Source: Bacillota bacterium
GTDB lineage: Bacteria > Bacillota > Sulfobacillia > JACIYH01
DNA: 56,572 bases
NCBI GenBank assembly: GCA_014360055.1
Contig: JACIYH010000008.1
Coordinates: forward strand, 1 to 56,572
Reading direction: 5' to 3'
In this document: positions 1 to 7,360 of the stretch, piece by piece
Numbering within the stretch: position 1 is the first letter of the stretch
Layout: each line of letters begins with the position of its first letter
Made by a program: the position numbers and the translations under genes
Notes under the pieces: model-generated
What the model was told of the DNA's origin: nothing
The model's input: the letters and a program-made list of their open reading frames with translations, nothing else
Database searches by the model: none

Positions 1-498
1 ACCCTGAGTGAGGAGCACGGCATCGGGGCGGTGCTTTCCCGGCGGGTGCCCGACCGGCAGGGGAAACTCGGTGCCTACCTGAGATCTCTCCAGACGGCGC
101 AAGCCCTGTTGCGTGAGTACCCCGACGTGCTCTTCTTGTTCGACATTCACCGCGATTCGCCCGGCCGGGAGGCCACGACCACCGTGGTCAACGGGCAGCC
201 CGCGGCCCGCATCATGATTGTGCTGGGATCACCGTACCAGGTGGGGCCGGGGTGGGCGCGCAACCGGGCTCTGGCCGACCGTATGGCCCAGATCATGGAG
301 GAGCGCTATCCGGGGCTGCTGCGCAAGGTGCTGGTGGCGGATGCCCGTTACAACCAGCACCTTTCCCCGGGGGCCCTGCTCTTCGAGATCGGCGGGGTGG
401 AGAACACCCTGGAAGAAGCCCTTTACTCTGCCCGCCTGCTGGGGGACGTGCTGTCCCTCGCCATTGCCGAGGAACTGGCCGCCTCCGCCACCAAGTAA
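1..498 (+). CDS. spoIIP: Stage II sporulation protein P (SpoIIP), C-terminal part
   Basis: The frame is open to the left edge, so this is the 3' portion of a longer gene. SpoIIP is a cell-wall amidase/endopeptidase that works with SpoIID during engulfment of the forespore. The visible part carries family hallmarks: FDIHRDS near the start, then a segment ending YPGL, then YNQHLSPGALLFEIGG, and NTLEEA near the C terminus; the His and Glu in these motifs are the expected metal ligands. The product ends in AASATK. Family assignment is by motif recognition. The missing N terminus would hold the membrane anchor. It shows that the host makes endospores or descends from a spore former. Confidence 0.88.
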   Translation, partial: TLSEEHGIGAVLSRRVPDRQGKLGAYLRSLQTAQALLREYPDVLFLFDIHRDSPGREATTTVVNGQPAARIMIVLGSPYQVGPGWARNRALADRMAQIMEERYPGLLRKVLVADARYNQHLSPGALLFEIGGVENTLEEALYSARLLGDVLSLAIAEELAASATK

Positions 499-569
499 CA
501 CCTGCTGGTGGCGGGCTGGGGGTCGGGTGCGGGGTACGAGCAGGAATTGGTCGGGCGGCGGCATATATA

Positions 570-582
570 GTATCTTGCATAC
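570..582. promoter_or_regulatory. Candidate GntR operator (GTAT-N5-ATAC palindrome)
   Basis: GTATCTTGCATAC is a perfect inverted repeat (GTAT, 5-nt centre, ATAC) 28 nt upstream of the first GntR gene, inside the only AT-rich patch of this intergenic region. It also overlaps TTGCATACAA, a TTG-N4-CAA palindrome of the sort bound by FadR/FCD-type GntR proteins. No convincing -35/-10 pair could be fixed here, so the site is proposed as an autoregulatory operator by position and symmetry only. Confidence 0.35.
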
Positions 583-610
583 AAAATGCAGTCAGAAAGG
601 GGGGACAAGA

Positions 611-1303
611 TTGAAGCGCCTCCCGGAGATCCTGGCCCGTCCCCTGCGCGACGTGGTGTACGAGCACCTGAAGGAGGCCATCCTGGTGGGGAAGCTCCTC
701 CCCGGGGAAAGGCTCCTGGAAGTGGAACTGGCAGAGCAGATGGGCGTGAGCCGCACCCCCGTACGCGAGGCCATGCGCCGCCTGGAGAGGGAGGGGCTGG
801 TGGTGCTGCGGCCCTTCCGGGGTGCCGAGGTGGTGCGGGTGCCCCGTGAGCGAGCCGAGCAGCTGTTCCAGGTGCGGGAGGCCCTCGAATGTCTGACCGC
901 CCGCCTGGTGGCCGCGCGGGCGGGCCCGGCCGACATCCTGCTCCTGCGTTCCATCATCGAGCAGGCCGAGGTGGCGGCGCGCAACGGCGACTACCCCGGG
1001 GTCAACGCCCTCAACCGGCGGTTCCACGGTGAACTGGCGCGCATGAGTGGCAATATCCCCCTGGTGACCCTGTTCGAGCAAATCCAGGACCACATCAACC
1101 TGCTCCGGGCCACCGCTCTCTCCCGTCCCGGTCGCCCCGAAGAGGCCATCCGCGAGCACGCCGATATCGTGGATGCCGTGGCGGCGGGCGATGCCGACCG
1201 GGCAGAGGTGCTGGTGAGCGAGCACATAAGGAGGGGCCGCCTGGCCGCCCTCGCACAAATGGAGGCGTCCGACGAAGATGTACATCGATCCGCAGAAGTG
1301 TAA
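611..1303 (+). CDS. GntR family (FadR/FCD subfamily) transcriptional regulator
   Basis: A 230-residue regulator. An N-terminal winged helix-turn-helix (about residues 12-78) contains SRTPVREA (47-54), the classic GntR recognition-helix segment. The C-terminal FCD domain (about 85-220) keeps the metal-binding histidines in FHGEL, REHAD and SEHIRRG, so a carboxylate ligand held by a metal is likely (family knowledge). The TTG start at 611 is chosen because AAAGGGGGG lies 8-10 nt upstream; the frame is open farther upstream but that part reads as unrelated sequence. Its end overlaps the start of the ferredoxin-like gene, so it is probably the first gene of the transporter operon and its regulator. 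Confidence 0.85.
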   Translation: MKRLPEILARPLRDVVYEHLKEAILVGKLLPGERLLEVELAEQMGVSRTPVREAMRRLEREGLVVLRPFRGAEVVRVPRERAEQLFQVREALECLTARLVAARAGPADILLLRSIIEQAEVAARNGDYPGVNALNRRFHGELARMSGNIPLVTLFEQIQDHINLLRATALSRPGRPEEAIREHADIVDAVAAGDADRAEVLVSEHIRRGRLAALAQMEASDEDVHRSAEV

Positions 1304-2045
1304 CGGCTGCAGCATCTGCATCCCCTATTGTCCGGCGGGGGCCATTTCCCTGGTGGAGGCGCCCGGCAGCAAGCGGGGCCGGGTGGCCGTCGTCGACCAG
1401 GAAGCCTGCCTGGAGTGCGGCAACTGCATTCACCGGGGAGTGGTGAAGTGCCCCACCTCGGCCTTCTCCGAGGATCCGGGCATTTGGGATACCGCCCGCG
1501 CCATCCGCCGCTTTTTCTCGGACCCCATGGTCAAGCACCCGGTTACCAGCGTACCGGGCCGGGGTACCGAGGAAGTGAAGACGAACGATGTCACCGGCCG
1601 GGTGAAGCGGGGCGAGGTCGGCATCGGTATCGAGATGGGGAGGCCGTGCCTGGGTACCAGCTTCGCCGAGGTGGAGAAGGTGACGCGGGCCCTGGCCCCC
1701 CTGGGGATCGCCTTCGAGGAGTGTAATCCCCTTACCCACCTCATGGATGATCGCACGCGGGGAACCTTCCCTCCCGAGGTGAAGGCCCAGCGGGTGATCT
1801 CGGCCATCATCGAGTTCACCGCCCCGGCCGCCCTGCTGCCCGACATCCTGCGCGTGCTGCGGGAGGTCGCACCCACCCTGGAGACGGTGTTCTCGCTCGA
1901 CCTCATAAGCTGCTTCGAACCGGACGGTTCCCTGCCCGTCCTCAGCGTGCTCCGTGAACTGGGGATCGAACCCCGGCCCAACGCCAAGGTGAACCTGGGC
2001 ATGGGTCGACCCCGTGCGGTTGATAAGGAGGTGGCGGCCTCGTGA
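1278..2045 (+). CDS. Ferredoxin-like 2x[4Fe-4S] protein with unknown C-terminal domain, copy 1
   Basis: A 255-residue protein. Residues 8-18 are CxxCxxCxxxCP, and 44-58 hold a second set, CxxCxxC with a longer gap before the last Cys-Pro; together they predict two [4Fe-4S] clusters. After about residue 85 comes a domain I do not recognise, with VPGRGTEE and KTNDVTGRV (92-109), then a basic RGE and EMGRP (119-123). The same motifs occur in the protein at 5823-6551. It overlaps the GntR gene upstream by 26 nt and shares a GTGA overlap with the next gene, so the three are probably co-translated. A role in electron transfer for metabolism of the transported substrate is inferred; no known enzyme is claimed. 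Confidence 0.8.
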   Translation: MYIDPQKCNGCSICIPYCPAGAISLVEAPGSKRGRVAVVDQEACLECGNCIHRGVVKCPTSAFSEDPGIWDTARAIRRFFSDPMVKHPVTSVPGRGTEEVKTNDVTGRVKRGEVGIGIEMGRPCLGTSFAEVEKVTRALAPLGIAFEECNPLTHLMDDRTRGTFPPEVKAQRVISAIIEFTAPAALLPDILRVLREVAPTLETVFSLDLISCFEPDGSLPVLSVLRELGIEPRPNAKVNLGMGRPRAVDKEVAAS

Positions 2046-2689
2046 CCCACTCCCTGCACAGGCGGGGTTCGTCCGCATCTCTGGCCAACGACTATGTGAT
2101 CCTGGTCACGCCCGCGGTGGGGTTCAATGACGAGGGTGCTCCCGACAAGCTGCGCGAGGCCCTGGAGGTGGTCCTGGAAGCGGGACCGGCGAACATCGGG
2201 TCCTACGCCACCGGCACCGTCTTTGCCGGGGCCACTCCGGAGGAGATCCGGAAGGGGCTGTGGGAGCAACCCCGGGTGCGCTGCGCCTTTGCCGGACGCG
2301 AGCAGGTGAAGCGTGTCCTCGAGGAACTCAAGAAGAAGGACCTGGGGCTTTCCGTCACGGTGAGCGGCCTCACGGACGAGGTGCTGGACCTGGCCCGGGA
2401 GGTGGGCCTGAAGCCCCACTCCATCAACCTGTCCCTGGGGGTCTGGGGCAACACCGCCGCCCTCCCCTCCGAGGACGTGCTCGAGTTCGTGACCATGTGC
2501 GGGCACGGCTTGATCTCCCGTTACCTGGTGGAGAAGGCCATCGATCTGGTCAGGCGGGGGCGCCGCACGCCCGAACAGGCGGCGCGCATGATCGCACCTC
2601 CCTGCGTGTGCGGCATCTTCAATCCGGTGCGGGCGGCGGAATTATTCCGCAAGTATGTTCCGGCGGGGGGGCGAGAGGAGCAGGAGTGA
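2042..2689 (+). CDS. Conserved protein of unknown function (MTHSLHR / CGH / CxCGIFN), copy 1
   Basis: A 215-residue soluble protein that I do not recognise. It begins MTHSLHR and has conserved blocks KPHSIN (124-129), SLGVWG (131-136), TMCGH (151-155) and CVCGIFN (188-194). Three cysteines (153, 188, 190) and His155 are shared with the paralogue at 6680-7348 and look like metal or Fe-S ligands. No signal peptide or membrane segment is seen. The GTG start overlaps the stop of the ferredoxin-like gene (GTGA), implying translational coupling and probably complex formation with it. The gene precedes the transporter binding protein by about 40 nt. Function is unknown; an enzyme or redox-linked partner acting on the imported acid is the simplest inference. 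Confidence 0.75.
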   Translation: MTHSLHRRGSSASLANDYVILVTPAVGFNDEGAPDKLREALEVVLEAGPANIGSYATGTVFAGATPEEIRKGLWEQPRVRCAFAGREQVKRVLEELKKKDLGLSVTVSGLTDEVLDLAREVGLKPHSINLSLGVWGNTAALPSEDVLEFVTMCGHGLISRYLVEKAIDLVRRGRRTPEQAARMIAPPCVCGIFNPVRAAELFRKYVPAGGREEQE

Positions 2690-2731
2690 GACGAGAGGTT
2701 CCGGCGGGTGGAAAGGCAATCTGAGGGAGGG

Positions 2732-3727
2732 ATGAACGCAGTGAGGAGACACTGGCTGGTGACCGTCGTCATGGTACTTGCCCTGGCACTGCTGGCCGGC
2801 GCGGCCTGCCAGAAGGCCCCCCAGCAGGCCAAGTACCCCACCAAGCCCATCGAGTTCGTGGTGCCCTTCAACCCGGGCGGCGGCAGCGACATCCTGGCGC
2901 GCAACATCGTGGCCGTGATCGAGGCCGAGAAGCTGCTGCCCCAGCCCGTCCAGGTGGTGAACAAGGCGGGCGGGAGTGGGGCCGTGGGGTACGGGTACCT
3001 GGCCGAGAAGAAAGGCGATCCTTACTACATCGGCACGGTGAGCTCGAGCTTCTGGACCACCCCTCTGCTGGGTGGTGCGCCCTTCAACTACACCATGTTC
3101 ACCCCGGTGGCGGGCCTGTGCTACGACAGCTACGTCCTCCTGGTGAGGCAGGACTCCAAGTTCGCCTCCCTGGAGGATGTGCTCAACGCCATGAAGGACA
3201 AGCCCGAGGGCCTCACCATAGGGGCGACCGGGGTCTCTTCTGACGACCGCGTGGTCACCTACCTGCTGGAGAAGGCAGCCAACGTCAAGTTCAAGCTGGT
3301 ACCCTTCCAGAGCGGCGGTGAAGTGATGACCGCCCTGCTGGGCGGGCACATCGACGTGGCCTGGGCCAACCCCGGCGAAGCCAGGGGACAGCTGGATGCC
3401 AAGCAGGCGCGCGGGCTGGCGGTGGCCGCCGAGAAGCGGCTGGAAGGCCTGCCGGACGTGCCCACCTTCAACGAGAAGGGTATCAATCTGGTGTTCCGGC
3501 AGTTGCGGGGCGTGGTGATGCCGGCGGGAGCGCCTGAGGACGCCGTTAAGGTGATGGAAGAGGTCCTCAAGAAGGTGTCCGAAAGCCCCAAGTGGAAGAC
3601 CGACTACGTCAAGAGGAACGACCTGGTGCCCACCTTCCTGGGGGCGGCCGAATTCAAGACCGCCATCGAGCAGATGAACAACACCTACAAGCAGGTGTTC
3701 GAAGAGCTGGGCGTGCTCAAGAAGTGA
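2732..3727 (+). CDS. tctC: TctC-family extracytoplasmic solute-binding lipoprotein
   Basis: Binding protein of a tripartite tricarboxylate transporter (TTT, Bug/TctC family), 331 residues. The start at 2732 follows GAGGGAGGG; an in-frame ATG 24 nt earlier would give a poor leader. The N terminus is a lipoprotein signal: basic residues, a hydrophobic core and a lipobox with Cys26 (LLAGAAC). Then come YPTKPIEFVVPFNPGGGSDILAR-type family motifs, a GG(S/T)GAVGY loop, and the PAGAPEDAVK segment typical of TctC C-terminal domains. It should be anchored outside the membrane and deliver a carboxylate to TctAB. The substrate cannot be read from sequence. A strong hairpin follows the gene. Confidence 0.9.
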   Translation: MNAVRRHWLVTVVMVLALALLAGAACQKAPQQAKYPTKPIEFVVPFNPGGGSDILARNIVAVIEAEKLLPQPVQVVNKAGGSGAVGYGYLAEKKGDPYYIGTVSSSFWTTPLLGGAPFNYTMFTPVAGLCYDSYVLLVRQDSKFASLEDVLNAMKDKPEGLTIGATGVSSDDRVVTYLLEKAANVKFKLVPFQSGGEVMTALLGGHIDVAWANPGEARGQLDAKQARGLAVAAEKRLEGLPDVPTFNEKGINLVFRQLRGVVMPAGAPEDAVKVMEEVLKKVSESPKWKTDYVKRNDLVPTFLGAAEFKTAIEQMNNTYKQVFEELGVLKK

Positions 3728-3737
3728 CGTGTGGGTA

Positions 3738-3787
3738 GGGGCGGGATGCCTCCGGCGGCCGCGCGTCGCCGGGCGGCGTCCCGCCCC
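3738..3787 (+). other. 13-bp intercistronic stem-loop between tctC and tctB
   Basis: Bases 3738-3750 pair with 3775-3787 over 13 bp with a single G-T wobble (GGGGCGGGATGCC against GGCGTCCCGCCCC), and the loop itself can form an inner GC-rich stem. No T-run follows, so it is unlikely to be a full terminator. In solute-binding-protein operons such hairpins often protect the upstream message or attenuate downstream expression; that role is inferred. Confidence 0.55.
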
Positions 3788-3812
3788 CACTCCCGGCGGA
3801 GGTGGTGGCGAG

Positions 3813-4262
3813 ATGATTACGGCAGAGGTGGTGGGGGGTCTGGTGGTGCTGGGCCTGGCCCTCTTCACAGGGGCGCAGGCCGCCTCCATGCCCTACCTGG
3901 TTGAGCGGGTGCCCGGTCCTGGCTTTGCCCCCCTCTGGTCAGCCGCCCTGATGGCCATCTGCGGGCTGGGTATCCTGGCGGAAGTGTTGCGGGCTAAACG
4001 CGGACGGGAGCCCTTCGTGAGCGGGCCGGGGGTGTTGCGGGTGCCCGTGATGGTGGGCGTGATGGGCGCCGGGGTGGGACTGGCCCCTTACCTGGGCATG
4101 CGCCTGTGCTGCGGTCTGGTGACCCTGGGCCTGGCCCTGGCCATGGGTGAACGCCGGCTGGTGCTCATCCTCCCGGCCGCGGTGGGGGCCGTGCTGGCGG
4201 TGCATTTGGTGTTCGGGTACTGGCTGCAGGTTCCCTTCCCGCGCGGGCTCGTGGGCTGGTAG
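3813..4262 (+). CDS. tctB: TctB-family small membrane subunit of TTT transporter
   Basis: A 149-residue integral membrane protein with about four hydrophobic segments (near residues 5-20, 40-57, 75-110 in two helices, 115-135). The motif PGPGFAPLW just after the first helix matches the conserved G(P)GFxP region of TctB proteins. The ATG at 3813 follows GGAGGTGG; the frame is open 84 nt further upstream but that stretch is the intercistronic hairpin. TctB is the small, poorly conserved subunit that assembles with TctA to form the permease. Its location between tctC and tctA is the usual order and supports the call. Confidence 0.85.
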   Translation: MITAEVVGGLVVLGLALFTGAQAASMPYLVERVPGPGFAPLWSAALMAICGLGILAEVLRAKRGREPFVSGPGVLRVPVMVGVMGAGVGLAPYLGMRLCCGLVTLGLALAMGERRLVLILPAAVGAVLAVHLVFGYWLQVPFPRGLVGW

Positions 4263-4276
4263 AAAGGGGGCTGCGC

Positions 4277-5785
4277 GTGGACACGCTTTCCAACCTGCTT
4301 ATGGGCTTCTCCGTGGCCCTCACCCCCGTGAACCTGCTCTTCTGCCTGTTGGGGGTTGTCATGGGCACCCTGATCGGTGCCCTGCCCGGCATCGGGCCCT
4401 CGGCCGGGGTGGCCATCCTGTTGCCGGTCACCTTTGGTATGAGCCCGGTGACCTCCATCATCATGCTGTGCGGGATCTACTACGGGGCCATGTACGGCGG
4501 TACCATCACCTCGGTGCTCATCAACGTGCCCGGTGAATCGTCCTCGGTGATGACGGCCGTGGACGGGTACCAGATGGCCCGCAAGGGACGCGCGGGCGCC
4601 GCCCTGGGCATCGCCGCCATCGGTTCCTTCCTGGCCGGTACCGGGGGCGTGGTGATCTTCACCTTCCTGGCTCCGCTCATTGCCCGCTTCGCCCTCTCCT
4701 TCGGGCCGCCCGAGTACTTCGCCCTCATGATACTGGGCCTCACCACCCTGAGCGGGCTCACCGGTCGCTCCATGTGGAAGAGCCTGGCGGCCGCCGCTTT
4801 CGGCCTCATGCTTTCCTTCGTGGGTATGGACATCGTGACGGGAGTGGCCCGTTTCACCTTCCACAGACCCGACCTGCTCAGCGGCGTGGACTTCCTCCCC
4901 GTGGCCATCGGGCTTTTCGGGGTGGGAGAGGTGCTCGCGAGTGCCGAAAGCCCGGCGGAACTGGAGATCACCCGTGCCGACCTATCCCTGCGCAAGGTGT
5001 TCCCCACCATGGCCGACTGGGTGAGGAGCCGCCGGTCCATCCTGAGGGGCGGGGTGATCGGGTTCCTCATCGGGTCCCTGCCCGGCGCCGGTGCCACCAT
5101 GGCCTCCTTCATCTCGTACGCGGTGGAGAAGAAGTCCTCCCGTCACCCGGAGGAGTTTGGCCAGGGCGCCATCGAAGGCGTGGCGGGTCCGGAGTCAGCC
5201 AACAACTCGGCCAGTGTGGGGGCCCTGGTGCCCCTGCTCACCCTGGGCGTGCCCGGCTCGGCCACCACGGCCGTCATGATGGGCGCCCTGATGATGTACG
5301 GACTGCACCCGGGTCCCCTGCTCTTCCAGAAGAACCCCGACTTCGTGTGGGGCCTGGTGGCCAGCATGTACATCGGGAACGTGCTGCTGGTGATCCTGAA
5401 CATCGCCTTCATCCCCGCCTTCGTCAACGTCCTCCGCATCCCGCAGCGGATCCTGTCACCGCTCATCGTGGTGTTCTGCATGGTGGGTGCCTACACCCTT
5501 GACAACAACCTGTTTGACGTGTGGCTCATGCTGCTCTTCGGCGTGCTGGGCTACCTCATGAAGAAGCTGGACTACCCGCCCGCCCCCCTGGTGCTGGCCC
5601 TGGTGCTGGGGAATCTGGTGGAGACCAGCCTGCGCCAGTCCCTGATCATCTCGGGGGGGAGCATGGCCATCTTTGTGACACGGCCCATCAGCGCGGTGTT
5701 GCTGGCCATCGCCGCCGCCGTGCTCCTGGCCCCGGCCCTCAGGTCGCTGGGCCGGGTGATCCGGGTGCGGGCGAGCCGCGCCTGA
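4277..5785 (+). CDS. tctA: TctA-family large permease subunit of TTT transporter
   Basis: A 502-residue polytopic membrane protein, the normal length for TctA. It contains the family glycine motifs GALPGIGPSAGVAILLPVTF near residue 40, YYGAMYGG(T)ITS near 75, and a repeated pseudo-symmetric element GSLPGAGATMASF near 270 followed by GPESANNSA and LTLGVPGSATTAVMMG. The GTG start is 6 nt after AAGGGGG. It couples ion entry to carboxylate uptake with TctB and TctC (family knowledge). It is the last transporter gene, and 37 nt later the second ferredoxin-like gene begins on the same strand. Confidence 0.93.
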   Translation: MDTLSNLLMGFSVALTPVNLLFCLLGVVMGTLIGALPGIGPSAGVAILLPVTFGMSPVTSIIMLCGIYYGAMYGGTITSVLINVPGESSSVMTAVDGYQMARKGRAGAALGIAAIGSFLAGTGGVVIFTFLAPLIARFALSFGPPEYFALMILGLTTLSGLTGRSMWKSLAAAAFGLMLSFVGMDIVTGVARFTFHRPDLLSGVDFLPVAIGLFGVGEVLASAESPAELEITRADLSLRKVFPTMADWVRSRRSILRGGVIGFLIGSLPGAGATMASFISYAVEKKSSRHPEEFGQGAIEGVAGPESANNSASVGALVPLLTLGVPGSATTAVMMGALMMYGLHPGPLLFQKNPDFVWGLVASMYIGNVLLVILNIAFIPAFVNVLRIPQRILSPLIVVFCMVGAYTLDNNLFDVWLMLLFGVLGYLMKKLDYPPAPLVLALVLGNLVETSLRQSLIISGGSMAIFVTRPISAVLLAIAAAVLLAPALRSLGRVIRVRASRA

Positions 5786-5822
5786 GCCCTCGGGCGGAGG
5801 GATCGTAGGAGGTTGCGCGCAA

Positions 5823-6551
5823 TTGGTCACAGTCAACGATCATTGTAACGGCTGTGGAGTGTGCGTTCCTTACTGTCCGGTGGGAGCGCTCAGCGTGGAC
5901 GCCGGCCGGAAGAGGGCGGTGGTGGACGGGAGCCTGTGCACTGACTGTTACGTGTGCATCCGTCACGCCTGTGCCCGCAAGGCCCTCGAGCCCGGTCCCC
6001 TACCTGAGTTCATAGATGTGTTCCGCCACCTGCTCTCGGACCCCACGGAAACCATGGCCGAGACGGGCGTCCCGGGCCGCGGTACGGAGGAATCCAAGAC
6101 CAACGATGTGACCGGCCGGGTGCGGCGGGGCGAGTTCGGCCTCTGCATCGACATGGGGCGGCCGGGCATCGGGGTGAGGCTGCGGGACGTGGACAGGGTG
6201 TCCCGGGCGGTGGTGGCGGCCGGGCTCAGGCTGGAGCCCCCCCAGGTGAGTCCCCTGGGGATGGTGGTGGAGGACCCCGAGACGGGCAGGTTACGGCAGG
6301 ACGTGCTGGACCAGCACCTGCTCTCCATCATCATCGAGGGAAAAGCCCCTCTTGATCGGCTGGAGCCGGTGCTACAGGCCCTCCGTGAGGTGGAGTCCCG
6401 GGTCGATACGGTTTTCTCGGTGGGGCTGGTGATGCGGGCCGACGAAGGTCTTTCCCCGCGCCTGCGGGAGGTGCTGGATCGCCTGGGGATCCCCTACCCG
6501 TTCCGGGCCAAGGTGAACGTGGGACTGGGGCGTCCCCTGGCGGAAGGCTGA
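5823..6551 (+). CDS. Ferredoxin-like 2x[4Fe-4S] protein with unknown C-terminal domain, copy 2
   Basis: A 242-residue paralogue of the protein at 1278-2045. Cys8, 11, 14 and 18 form a standard [4Fe-4S] motif; Cys39, 42, 45 and 50 form a second with a four-residue gap before the last Cys, differing from copy 1. The shared domain follows, with VPGRGTEE, KTNDVTGRV (92-99 region) and DMGRP. The TTG start at 5823 is supported by AGGAGG at 5808-5813. The two copies are clearly divergent, so this is an old duplication rather than a recent tandem repeat. It probably pairs with the next gene as copy 1 does. Function unknown; electron transfer is inferred from the clusters. Confidence 0.78.
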   Translation: MVTVNDHCNGCGVCVPYCPVGALSVDAGRKRAVVDGSLCTDCYVCIRHACARKALEPGPLPEFIDVFRHLLSDPTETMAETGVPGRGTEESKTNDVTGRVRRGEFGLCIDMGRPGIGVRLRDVDRVSRAVVAAGLRLEPPQVSPLGMVVEDPETGRLRQDVLDQHLLSIIIEGKAPLDRLEPVLQALREVESRVDTVFSVGLVMRADEGLSPRLREVLDRLGIPYPFRAKVNVGLGRPLAEG

Positions 6552-6552
6552 C

Positions 6553-6621
6553 CCGCCCCGGTGGCGGCGGGCGCCGTGCGGGTGACATCCTCCCGCGCGC
6601 CCGGACCGCCCCGGTGGCGGC
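6553..6621. repeat. Pair of 16-bp perfect direct repeats, each able to fold
   Basis: CCGCCCCGGTGGCGGC occurs at 6553-6568 and again, unchanged, at 6606-6621, 53 bp apart, in the 128-bp gap between the second ferredoxin-like gene and its partner. Each copy contains a CCGCC/GGCGG inverted repeat. They may form two small hairpins in the message or be binding sites; no function can be assigned. Confidence 0.5.
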
Positions 6622-6679
6622 CCACCTGGGCTGCAGGCACTGACGACTTACCCTGCGTCGTGGAAGGGAGAGAGGGGAA

Positions 6680-7348
6680 TTGACGCACAGTCTGCACCGC
6701 ATTGGCGACCGCCGCTTCATGGATGAGGATTTCGTCTGGTTGGCCTACCAGGCCAAGGGGATCAACGACGACGATTTCCCGCGCAAGGCCCGGGAGGTGC
6801 TGGAGGCGGCCGAGGAAGCCGGCTGCACCAACTGGGGCGACGTCAAGGCCGGGTGTGTCCTCGACCTGGATCCCGCCCAGATAAAGGCCGGACTGGGACA
6901 GACCTCCCGCATCCGCGGAGTGTTCACCTCCCGCCAGCAGGTGGTCTCCTTCCTGCGTCTCCTGCGGGAAAAGGATGTGGGGCTGTCGCTGGTGGTGAGC
7001 GGCCTGCTGGACGAGGTGCTGGCCGCCTGCGACGAGGCAGGTGTGAAGCCGCACACCATCAACTTCTCGCTGGGGGTGTGGGGCAGGAAGGAGTTGCTGC
7101 CCTCGCCCCAGGTGCTGGCCATCACCACCATGTGCGGCCACCACATGATTGCCTCCCGGCTGGTGGAGAAGACCATCGAGGACGTCAGGCGCGGCAAGGT
7201 GAAACCTGCCGCCGCGGCCAGGCGCCTGGCCCGCATGTGCCCCTGCGGCATCTTCAACCACGAGCGGGCGGCACGCCTCCTGGAAGCCTTTGCGGCGGAG
7301 GCGGAGGCCCCCCAGCCGGCGGCGGGAACGGGAGCCGGGGCCGATTGA
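6680..7348 (+). CDS. Conserved protein of unknown function (MTHSLHR / CGH / CxCGIFN), copy 2
   Basis: A 222-residue paralogue of the protein at 2042-2689, colinear within one residue over the core. Shared blocks are MTHSLHR (1-7), SGL-DEVL (107-114), KPHTIN (123-128), SLGVWG (130-135), TMCGH (150-154) and CPCGIFN (187-193); Cys152, 187 and 189 match the conserved cysteines of copy 1. The last 20 residues are Ala/Gly-rich and unique. The TTG start follows a long purine run ending GAGAGGGG. Unlike copy 1 it is separated from its ferredoxin partner by 128 nt holding a 16-bp repeat pair. Function unknown; invariant Cys and His suggest metal or Fe-S binding. Confidence 0.75.
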   Translation: MTHSLHRIGDRRFMDEDFVWLAYQAKGINDDDFPRKAREVLEAAEEAGCTNWGDVKAGCVLDLDPAQIKAGLGQTSRIRGVFTSRQQVVSFLRLLREKDVGLSLVVSGLLDEVLAACDEAGVKPHTINFSLGVWGRKELLPSPQVLAITTMCGHHMIASRLVEKTIEDVRRGKVKPAAAARRLARMCPCGIFNHERAARLLEAFAAEAEAPQPAAGTGAGAD

Positions 7349-7360
7349 GCGCATGGGGAT

